Shown here piece after piece: positions 7,551-12,619 of a DNA stretch of 12,619 nucleotides. Below the pieces are notes generated by a model. It saw only the letters and a program-made list of their open reading frames with translations, did no database searches and had not been told where the DNA came from. This DNA is from Bacteroidales bacterium GP2 (GTDB taxonomy: Bacteria; Bacteroidota; Bacteroidia; Bacteroidales; Muribaculaceae): assembly GCA_001701115.1 (NCBI GenBank), contig DAAJ01000129.1, forward strand, positions 1 through 12,619, given 5' to 3'. A program made the translations under genes and the position numbers. The first letter of the stretch is position 1, and each line of letters begins with the position of its first letter.

Positions 7551-8002
7551 TTGATGATTTTGTCAAAAGCCTGGGTCTTGGGAGGAGAACAGGTTTCATC
7601 ATTGCAGCTCATATAGCTGATTTTGCCTGCAATTCTCGCATCTCCATGTTTCTTCACTTTGAATTCACGGCGGAAAGCGATGTCACTGTCCCACCAGCTA
7701 AGGTCAAGGTTAAACATTTCATCATGCACTTTAACAGGAGCACGGTCTGGCTTTAGAGCAGACGTGAACTCAACTCCGGTGCTTCCGCTCATGTCAATGA
7801 CAGTTGCTTTAGGTCCTCCGGCTGGCAGATCCATTCCATACAGGTGCCATCCCGGAAGGATACGCGCTTTAAATGTGACTATACCCTTGTCCGCACTTGT
7901 CATTTTGACGCTAACCTGCCATTTTACAGGCGCTTCATCCTGGCAAAAGCCGCTTAAAATACCGCAGCTCACCAATAGTAATGCTAATAATATTCGACGC
8001 AT
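7547..8002 (-). CDS. Stand-alone secreted DsbD-alpha-like protein
   Basis: This 151-residue protein is a signal peptide (about 1-20) followed by a single domain clearly homologous to the alpha domain of the DsbD encoded next to it. Both share GWHLYG, LP-x-GGPKAT, a WW pair, and the C-terminal CNDETC-x-PP (C133, C138), equal to CNDGSC-x-PP in DsbD. It lacks membrane and thioredoxin modules. It should sit in the periplasm, where it may take electrons from DsbD and pass them to particular clients. It is the first gene of the operon, with a 19-nt leader, and its stop overlaps the dsbD start as ATGA, which would make the two at similar levels. C20 before QDE could suggest a lipoprotein, but the lipobox (S-G-F-C) is poor. 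Confidence 0.9.
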   Translation of the reverse strand: MRRILLALLLVSCGILSGFCQDEAPVKWQVSVKMTSADKGIVTFKARILPGWHLYGMDLPAGGPKATVIDMSGSTGVEFTSALKPDRAPVKVHDEMFNLDLSWWDSDIAFRREFKVKKHGDARIAGKISYMSCNDETCSPPKTQAFDKIIK

Positions 8003-8027
8003 GGTTTATATATTTCGATTATTTCTG

Positions 8028-8035
8028 CAAAGATA
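8028..8035 (-). promoter_or_regulatory. Promoter (-7 box) of the seven-gene operon
   Basis: On the minus strand TATCTTTG fits the Bacteroidota -7 consensus TAnnTTTG exactly. A start of transcription near 8021 leaves a leader of about 19 nt before the first ATG (8002). No clear TTTG -33 element is seen 19-21 nt upstream. It points away from the promoter at 8132-8139 within the same 172-bp AT-rich gap. Confidence 0.7.
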
Positions 8036-8131
8036 CACCAACTTGCCCACATAACACACCTCTATAAGTTTTTTTAAGGATGCCACGTCCCCTATCAACG
8101 CTACAATTCACTGAAATTCAAAAAAAATTCG

Positions 8132-8139
8132 TACCTTTG
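8132..8139 (+). promoter_or_regulatory. Promoter (-7 box) of the GT5-like/DUF4270 pair
   Basis: TACCTTTG matches TAnnTTTG, in the context AATTCGTACCTTTGC, nearly the same as the AATTCGTATCTTTGC in front of the tRNA-Thr gene. Transcription should begin near 8146, giving a leader of about 29 nt to the ATG at 8175. A -33 TTTG is not evident. Confidence 0.72.
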
Positions 8140-8174
8140 CGCCACCAAAACTGTAAAGTAACATACCAAAGGTA

Positions 8175-8996
8175 ATGGAAAATAAAAAAATACTCTACAT
8201 TTCGCAGGAGATTGCGCCGTATCTTCCTGAAACCCCCATGGCTGTCTACGGCAGGGATCTTCCGCAGAAAGTGCAGGAAAAAGGATATGAGGTGCGCACC
8301 TTCATGCCTAAATATGGATGCATCAACGAGCGCAGAAACCAGCTCCACGAAGTCATCCGCCTTTCCGGCATGAATATTATCATTGACGACAGCGACCACC
8401 CTCTTATTATTAAGGTGGCAACTCTCCAGCCTTCAAGAATGCAGGTGTATTTCATTGATAACGATGACTACTTCCAACGCGCAGGTGCAAAGCAGCTTGA
8501 AACAATTGCCTCCCCTCACGACAACGATGAGAGGATGATGTTTTTCGCCAAAGGAGTAATTGAAACTGTCAAGAAGCTCCGTTGGGATCCCGCTGTTATC
8601 CAGTGCACCGGTTGGATTTCCACCCTTGTGCCTATGTATGTCAAGAGAATGTACCAGGATGACCCTGCTCTTGCCAAATCTAAAATCATATATTCCCTCA
8701 GACCTGAGAAATTTGAAGGCACTCTTGATATCCGCCTGATTGAAAAGCTGAGAATGTTGCAGTTCCCCGAGGAGGATCTCGAAATACTTGCTTCCGGACC
8801 GGCGGATAATACCATACTTAATAAACTCGCTATAATCCACTCGGATGCTGTGGTAGTGTCATCGCCTGATATTGACCCTGAGCTTGTTGAGTTTGCACGA
8901 TCACTCTCAAAACCGATTCTTGAATATCCGGGAGAAGATAATTATGCAGAGAAGTATTCCGAGTTCTACACCACTCTTGTCGAGGAAGGCAAATAA
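8175..8996 (+). CDS. GT5-like truncated glycogen synthase homologue, probably non-catalytic
   Basis: This 273-residue protein matches the N-terminal Rossmann domain of GT5 glycogen/starch synthases (KKILYISQEIAPYLPET at the N-terminus, YEVRTFMPKYG at 38-47, VYFIDNDDYF at 91-100, NDERMMFFAKGVIETVKKLRW at about 117-137). It stops where the second Rossmann domain would start; true GlgA is near 480 residues. The ADP-glucose motif KxGGL is lost: the aligned stretch reads LPETPMAVYGRDLP (17-30). The DVxHxHDW motif is degenerate as AVIQCTGW (140-147). Such short proteins are, as I recall, widespread in Bacteroidota and commonly labelled glycogen synthase. Glycogen synthesis is therefore unlikely; a glycan-binding, regulatory or scaffold role is possible. 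It lies 16 bp before the DUF4270 gene and is likely co-transcribed with it. Confidence 0.85.
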   Translation: MENKKILYISQEIAPYLPETPMAVYGRDLPQKVQEKGYEVRTFMPKYGCINERRNQLHEVIRLSGMNIIIDDSDHPLIIKVATLQPSRMQVYFIDNDDYFQRAGAKQLETIASPHDNDERMMFFAKGVIETVKKLRWDPAVIQCTGWISTLVPMYVKRMYQDDPALAKSKIIYSLRPEKFEGTLDIRLIEKLRMLQFPEEDLEILASGPADNTILNKLAIIHSDAVVVSSPDIDPELVEFARSLSKPILEYPGEDNYAEKYSEFYTTLVEEGK

Positions 8997-9012
8997 GCCT
9001 CAAACCACTGAA

Positions 9013-10392
9013 ATGAAATCACTTAGAAAAATAGTTCCCATATTCATCGCGGCGCTTGCATTTACTGCTTGCCAGGATGAAACCACCACTGTTGGCTCAT
9101 CGCTCGTCACATCAGAGACTGAAATCAACATTGACAGTGCATTTACCGCTACCGGCAGAACCCTTATGAACCCTGTGGTGCAGTCCCGTACAATTACCCA
9201 GTTGCTCGGACGCCTTGACGCCCAGGAATTTGGAGCATTCAAGTCTGATTTTGTGTGCCAGTTCCTGCCATCAATCAGCCTCGAAACTGAAGGTGTAGGT
9301 GTTGAAAACATAGATTCTGCAAAGCTGGTAATGTTCATGCAGCCCGGAGATTTTACAGGTGACTCCCTTGTGCCTATGGGTATCAATGTATTCCCTCTTA
9401 CCAAGCAGCTCCCCTATCCTATCTACAGCAACTTTGACCCGAAAGGATATTATGACGAGTCCACACTCCTCGGCTCATGCATTTACACTGCACACGCCAT
9501 GTACAATGACTCAATCAACTCACTGAGCTTCCGTTCATTCACTGTTCCTCTTCCCCGGAAACTCGGTCAGGACCTCTATAACGCTTTCCTTGAAGACTCC
9601 TCCATGTTCGCCCTTCCGGACAGGTTTACCAAACTATTCCCCGGTATTTATGTCACAACATCTTTTGGTTCAGGACGCGTAATTAATATTACAGAAACAA
9701 GAATCAATGTTTATTACCGGCAGCACATCAAAGCGACTGTTGACGGAGTGGAAAAAGATACCATATATAATAAGGTGCGTTCTTACTTCGCCGTTACACC
9801 GGAGGTCATTACTAACAATAATATATCCCTCACCCTCAGCAACAGCCTCATGAATATGGCACAGCAAGGCAAATCACTGCTTGTTGCGCCGGCAGGGATG
9901 GAGACAGAAATGGTATTTCCCACCACTGCACTCGTGCAGGCATACAACAAAGGAGCGGGATCGCTTTCAGTGCTCAACAGCCTCACGCTTGAAATTCCGG
10001 CAATTGAGATTGAAAACAAGTACGACATCAATCCTCCGGACAACATATTGCTGATTCTTGCTAAGGACAAAGACGCATTCTTTGCCGAAAATAAGATTAC
10101 TGACAATAAAACATCTTTTTCTGCATCCTATAATGCCACTACCAAGTCTTACTCTTTCAACAGCATGAGAGACTACCTGATAGAGATGCTTAAAAAAGAA
10201 ACTATTTCGCCGGAGGATTACACTTTCCTAATCGTGCCTATCAGCATCGCCACTGAAACCAATTCAAGCTACGGCTCAACGGTGTCCTACATAACCACCA
10301 TCAGCCCTTATGTTGAAAAGCCCGCTATGGTGCAGTTGGATATGAAGGATGCTAAGATTAAAATGACATATACACGTCAGTACTCAAAATAA
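9013..10392 (+). CDS. DUF4270 lipoprotein
   Basis: Starting at ATG 9013 the protein has 459 residues and opens with a lipoprotein signal peptide, MKSLRKIVPIFIAALAFTAC, with lipid attachment at C20. The open frame extends upstream to 8872, but those codons lie inside the preceding gene and lack a signal sequence, so 9013 is preferred. The mature start, C-Q-D-E-T-T-T-V-G-S-S-L, with acidic residues next to the cysteine and a V/L-G-S-S motif, is typical of DUF4270 proteins; the acidic residues resemble the Bacteroidota signal for export to the cell surface. The rest looks like beta-sandwich strands. Function is unknown. Its pairing with the GT5-like gene is, as I recall, repeated in other Bacteroidota. 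The tRNA-Thr promoter begins 5 bp after its stop codon. Confidence 0.85.
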   Translation: MKSLRKIVPIFIAALAFTACQDETTTVGSSLVTSETEINIDSAFTATGRTLMNPVVQSRTITQLLGRLDAQEFGAFKSDFVCQFLPSISLETEGVGVENIDSAKLVMFMQPGDFTGDSLVPMGINVFPLTKQLPYPIYSNFDPKGYYDESTLLGSCIYTAHAMYNDSINSLSFRSFTVPLPRKLGQDLYNAFLEDSSMFALPDRFTKLFPGIYVTTSFGSGRVINITETRINVYYRQHIKATVDGVEKDTIYNKVRSYFAVTPEVITNNNISLTLSNSLMNMAQQGKSLLVAPAGMETEMVFPTTALVQAYNKGAGSLSVLNSLTLEIPAIEIENKYDINPPDNILLILAKDKDAFFAENKITDNKTSFSASYNATTKSYSFNSMRDYLIEMLKKETISPEDYTFLIVPISIATETNSSYGSTVSYITTISPYVEKPAMVQLDMKDAKIKMTYTRQYSK

Positions 10393-10396
10393 TTCG

Positions 10397-10404
10397 TATC
10401 TTTG
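10397..10404 (+). promoter_or_regulatory. Promoter (-7 box) of tRNA-Thr
   Basis: TATCTTTG matches TAnnTTTG and begins 5 nt after the stop codon of the DUF4270 gene, so the upstream promoter half lies within that gene. The predicted start near 10411 gives a tRNA 5' leader of about 19 nt. No TTTG is seen at the -33 place. Confidence 0.7.
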
Positions 10405-10429
10405 CACCGCTTTTAGCAAAGACATCCAG

Positions 10430-10502
10430 GCCGCAATAGCTTAGTTGGTAGAGCATCTCATTCGTAACGAGAAGGTCGTGGGTTCGAGTCCCACTCGCGG
10501 CT
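10430..10502 (+). tRNA. tRNA-Thr (anticodon CGT)
   Basis: A 73-nt cloverleaf: acceptor GCCGCAA / TCGCGGC, D-stem GCTT/GAGC, anticodon stem TCTCA/CGAGA with loop TTCGTAA (anticodon CGT, reading ACG codons), variable loop AGGTC, T-stem GTGGG/CCCAC with loop TTCGAGT, and discriminator T. The threonine identity bases G1-C72, C2-G71, G35 and U36 are present. CCA is not encoded. Two pairs are A-C mismatches: A6 with C67, and A31 with C39. The gene has its own -7 box and is followed by a strong palindromic terminator. Confidence 0.93.
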
Positions 10503-10512
10503 CTAAGTTAAC

Positions 10513-10550
10513 AATAATAAAGTCAACCTTTTAAGGTTGACTTTATTATT
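10513..10550. terminator. Bidirectional palindromic terminator
   Basis: Two perfect 18-bp arms (10513-10530 and 10533-10550) surround only TT, so the RNA would fold with a 4-nt or smaller loop. The central part is AAGTCAACCTT and its complement, and the outer ends are A/T-rich, giving a U-rich 3' end on both strands. It lies 10 bp after tRNA-Thr and 20 bp after the stop of the convergent HAD gene, so it probably ends both transcripts. Confidence 0.85.
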
Positions 10551-10570
10551 ATAAGCATTACACTATAGAA

Positions 10571-11191
10571 TTACAATTTATCAAAATCCATCTCGCTCCA
10601 CTCATTTATTATCAAGTCACCCATCCCTTTCAGGTCCTCTGCTGGATAAGTTGTTGCGAGTGCCACAACTTTTGCCCCGCTTGCTTTGCCAGCTTTGAGA
10701 CCGTTTAGGCTATCCTCGAATACTACGCAATCTTCCGGCTTCGCACCAAGAGCCTCTGCAGCTATAAGATACCCCTGCGGATCCGGTTTTGATTTCGTTA
10801 CTTTGGAAGCATCGATGATAACATCAAATTTCTCACGCAATTGTGGCAGCTGCTGGAAAAGGCAATCCATTTTGCGCGCGTCACTGCTGGTCACCAATGC
10901 ACGCGGAATCCCCTCTCCTTTTAGGCTGTCAAGAAATTCAATCGCCCCCGGCAGCAAAGGAAACGACATTTGATCCTGAAATTCATTCAATCTGCGGGTA
11001 ACGTCATTACGTATCTCATCTGTAGGATAAAGCACAAGAATCTCAGGAAGGGTCGAACCTTTGATTGCAACAGGAAAATTCGGTATGCCGGTAGGATATA
11101 TCTTCTCGATTTCACCCCAAAACCTGGTATATAACTTTTCGCTGTCTATTATCACTCCGTCCAAATCAAACAAAGCTGCTGTCGGTTTCAT
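10571..11191 (-). CDS. HAD-superfamily phosphatase/phosphoglucomutase-like hydrolase
   Basis: This 206-residue protein has the four HAD motifs of the beta-phosphoglucomutase/phosphatase subgroup: D9-L-D11 in ALFDLDGVI (nucleophile and acid/base), T101-S-S in ALVTSSD (motif II), K135 in KSKPDP (motif III), and E159-D160 in VVFEDSLNG (motif IV). The cap domain (about 16-85) is the small helical C1 type. It should hydrolyse or transfer phosphate on small sugar phosphates; the exact substrate cannot be read. It is a single-gene unit with a promoter at 11218-11225 and a shared terminator at 10513-10550. Confidence 0.92.
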   Translation of the reverse strand: MKPTAALFDLDGVIIDSEKLYTRFWGEIEKIYPTGIPNFPVAIKGSTLPEILVLYPTDEIRNDVTRRLNEFQDQMSFPLLPGAIEFLDSLKGEGIPRALVTSSDARKMDCLFQQLPQLREKFDVIIDASKVTKSKPDPQGYLIAAEALGAKPEDCVVFEDSLNGLKAGKASGAKVVALATTYPAEDLKGMGDLIINEWSEMDFDKL

Positions 11192-11214
11192 TTCTTTTGA
11201 TATTTATAATCTTG

Positions 11215-11248
11215 CCGCAAAAATAATAAATAATCACTATTTTTGCGG
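11215..11248. promoter_or_regulatory. Mirror-symmetric divergent promoter
   Basis: An 11-bp perfect inverted repeat, CCGCAAAAATA (11215-11225) and TATTTTTGCGG (11238-11248), is separated by 12 bp. Each arm contains a TATTTTTG -7 box: 11238-11245 on the plus strand for the acyltransferase gene, and 11225-11218 on the minus strand for the HAD gene. The predicted leaders are about 13 nt and 20 nt. The two -7 boxes are so close that the upstream half of each promoter covers the other box, so polymerases should compete. A regulator that reads the palindrome is also possible. Confidence 0.65.
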
Positions 11249-11264
11249 TAAATAACCCAATGCA

Positions 11265-12335
11265 ATGTCAAACTCATCACGCCTGTCCTCACTTGATATC
11301 CTTCGTGGATTCGACCTGTTCATGCTCGTTTTCCTTCAGCCTGTAATTGTCGCTATAGGAAAAGCGGCAAATGCACCGTGGCTTAATTCCATTCTCTACC
11401 AGCTTGACCATGAGGTGTGGGAAGGTTTCAGGGCATGGGACCTCGTAATGCCATTGTTCCTCTTTATGGTGGGCACCTCAATGCCGTTTTCATTCGCCAA
11501 ATACCGCAGGAACTCCGATTACAGCGGGCTATACCGGAAAATATTCCGTAGGGTCATCATTCTTTTCCTTTTCGGCATGATTGTGCAAGGCAACCTGCTG
11601 GGATTTGACCTTTCGCGCATATACATCTACACCAATACCCTCCAGGCAATTGCCATAGGGTATCTACTTGCCGCTATTATCACCCTCAACTTCCCTACCC
11701 GCCTCCAGATAGCATCTACCGCCGCGCTGCTTGTCATATATTGGATTCCCATGAAATTCTGCGGTGATTATACCCTTGAGGGCAGTTTTGCTTATGCGGT
11801 TGATGAGCAAGTTATTGGACGGTTCAGAGGTGACCTTAGTTACACATGGATATGGAGCAGCATAAATTTTGGAGTCACTGTATTGACCGGATGTTTCGCC
11901 GGAGATATAATACGCAATCATGCGGCAGACAAATCCCGTGCGGCAGTTATCCTTCTCATTACCGGCATTGCTCTTACTGCGGCAGGACTGCTGTGGAGCC
12001 TTGAAATGCCTATTATCAAACGACTGTGGACATCAAGCATGACGCTATTTTCAAGCGGATTATGCTTCATCTTAATGGCAGTTTTTTACTACCTCATCGA
12101 CTGCAAAGGCTATTCCAGAGGATTGAACTGGCTTAAAATCTACGGAATGAATGCAATCACCGCATATCTCCTTGGAGAAGTTATCAGTTTCAGGAGCATT
12201 GTCAGCTCCGTAAGCTACGGCTTGCAGCCGAAACTCGGCGACTATTACGGCGCATGGCTCACTTTCGGTAACTTCCTTATACTCTTTTTCATACTGCGGG
12301 CAATGTACCGCCATAAACTTTTCCTCAAAATCTAA
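11265..12335 (+). CDS. HGSNAT/NagX-like membrane acyltransferase (DUF5009-type)
   Basis: This 356-residue protein with about ten membrane helices resembles heparan-alpha-glucosaminide N-acetyltransferase (HGSNAT) and bacterial NagX/YeiB-like proteins, which move an acetyl group from cytosolic acetyl-CoA across the membrane to a sugar amine or hydroxyl. Visible family motifs are RLSSLDILRGFD (6-17), D48-H49-x-x-W52-x-G54 followed by DLVMPLFLFMVG (59-70), NTLQAIAIGYLL (124-135), P-x-x-K-R-L-W-T-S-S-M (249-259) and YGMNAITAYLL (293-303). H49 aligns with the catalytic histidine of HGSNAT. The family's usual length is near 360-400 residues, so the protein is complete. The acceptor is unknown; in gut Bacteroidota such proteins are linked to glycan use, but no glycan operon is visible here. 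Confidence 0.87.
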   Translation: MSNSSRLSSLDILRGFDLFMLVFLQPVIVAIGKAANAPWLNSILYQLDHEVWEGFRAWDLVMPLFLFMVGTSMPFSFAKYRRNSDYSGLYRKIFRRVIILFLFGMIVQGNLLGFDLSRIYIYTNTLQAIAIGYLLAAIITLNFPTRLQIASTAALLVIYWIPMKFCGDYTLEGSFAYAVDEQVIGRFRGDLSYTWIWSSINFGVTVLTGCFAGDIIRNHAADKSRAAVILLITGIALTAAGLLWSLEMPIIKRLWTSSMTLFSSGLCFILMAVFYYLIDCKGYSRGLNWLKIYGMNAITAYLLGEVISFRSIVSSVSYGLQPKLGDYYGAWLTFGNFLILFFILRAMYRHKLFLKI

Positions 12336-12403
12336 ACACACCCATATACCCTGATTAAACAACGCGGAGCTCTGGTTGCCCTGCGCTATTCTGTATGTGT
12401 TTC

Positions 12404-12575
12404 CCGGTGCATCGCCTCGATATGGAGGAGGCAAAGCGCGGGACTCCTGCCTCCGTGTATCTCCTTTGTATTTGGGTGAATATGACGCGCCGGGGAGCGC
12501 GTCCCGATTGGAGGATGCAAAGCGCGGGACGCGCGATTCCGTGTACAACCCCTGGCAAGCGCATAGCGCGCAGCC
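12404..12575. repeat. GC-rich tandem repeat, two copies of a unit near 86 bp
   Basis: After the last gene the base composition changes sharply to GC-rich with many GCGC steps. Two units start with CCGG at 12404 and 12490. They share GGAGGA(G/T)GCAAAGCGCGGGAC (core GCAAAGCGCGGGAC at 12431 and at 12517, offset 86) and then TCCGTGTA. The outer parts differ more than the core. Inverted repeats lie inside: GGAGGCA/TGCCTCC (12427-12433, 12448-12454) and GCGCGTCCCG/CGGGACGCGC (12497-12506, 12525-12534). Open frames run through it on both strands without a start signal or domain, which suits a non-coding dispersed repeat. Confidence 0.75.
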
Positions 12576-12580
12576 TGGGG
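12549..12580. repeat. Nested palindrome at the repeat's right part
   Basis: CCCC-T-GGC pairs with GCC-T-GGGG around one T-T mismatch, enclosing an inner GCGC-ATA-GCGC hairpin. The RNA or single-stranded DNA would make a strong forked hairpin. It has no T-run behind it, so it is not a typical intrinsic terminator, though it may still stop transcripts of the upstream acyltransferase gene. Confidence 0.6.
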
Positions 12581-12604
12581 AAGTACCCATAAAATAAAAG
12601 ATGA

Positions 12605-12617
12605 GCCTCGGAGAGGC
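12605..12617. repeat. Short hairpin at window end
   Basis: GCCTC-GGA-GAGGC makes a perfect 5-bp hairpin with a 3-nt loop, 24 bp after the larger palindrome. The AT-rich link (AAAATAAAAG) between them could be an element boundary. The window stops here, so its extent is unknown. Confidence 0.45.
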
Positions 12618-12619
12618 GA

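Noticed and set aside
8872..9012. Upstream extension of the DUF4270 open frame
   Set aside because: It lies within the GT5-like gene, and starting there would bury the lipoprotein signal peptide; ATG 9013 is the sensible start.
12404..12575. CRISPR array
   Set aside because: Only two copies of a long (about 86-bp) diverging unit; no short exact repeats with unique equal-length spacers, and no cas genes.
12072..12590. 172-residue minus-strand open frame
   Set aside because: It runs antisense through the acyltransferase gene and into the palindromic repeat, has no domain or signal, and its Arg/Pro/Ser-rich tail only translates the repeat.
12376..12597. 65- and 73-residue plus-strand frames in the terminal repeat
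   Set aside because: Two overlapping frames read the same tandem repeat; open frames on both strands reflect GC-rich repeat composition, not coding.

Overview
The window looks like chromosomal DNA of a Bacteroidales gut bacterium. A Muribaculaceae-like member is my guess, and family level is not proven. The evidence is: promoters of the Bacteroidota type (TAnnTTTG at -7, once with a TTTG at -33), tRNAs without an encoded CCA end, no Shine-Dalgarno dependence, a DcaP-like porin, a short GT5-like 'glycogen synthase' next to a DUF4270 lipoprotein, and a DsbD with an extra alpha-domain partner. No phage, transposase, CRISPR or toxin gene is visible.

Layout. Bases 1-28 are the 5' part of a tRNA on the minus strand, with its own well-formed promoter at 59-90. 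A DcaP-like outer-membrane porin follows on the plus strand (305-1582). From 8002 down to 1615 runs a minus-strand operon of seven genes in which every junction overlaps. In transcription order it holds a secreted DsbD-alpha-like protein, full-length DsbD, MazG, a small secreted protein of unknown function, topoisomerase III (TopB), a YfcD-like Nudix hydrolase and a small Cys-rich membrane protein. Its promoter (8028-8035) diverges from the promoter of a plus-strand pair (8175-10392): a GT5-like truncated glycogen synthase homologue and a DUF4270 lipoprotein. A tRNA-Thr(CGT) gene follows at once, then an 18-bp perfect palindrome that probably terminates both the tRNA and the convergent HAD phosphatase gene (10571-11191, minus). 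That HAD gene and a plus-strand HGSNAT/NagX-like membrane acyltransferase (11265-12335) share a mirror-symmetric divergent promoter. The window ends in a GC-rich, palindrome-rich, non-coding tandem repeat (about 86-bp unit) that looks like a dispersed genomic repeat.

Function. The long operon mixes envelope redox chemistry (DsbD and its alpha-like partner feed electrons to periplasmic thiols), nucleotide-pool cleaning (MazG, Nudix), DNA topology (TopB) and two small envelope proteins. The best candidates for undescribed biology are: the stand-alone DsbD-alpha partner; the GT5-like protein that has lost the ADP-glucose motif and its C-terminal Rossmann domain yet is paired with a DUF4270 lipoprotein; and the terminal repeat. 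All assignments come from reading motifs; no database search was run.
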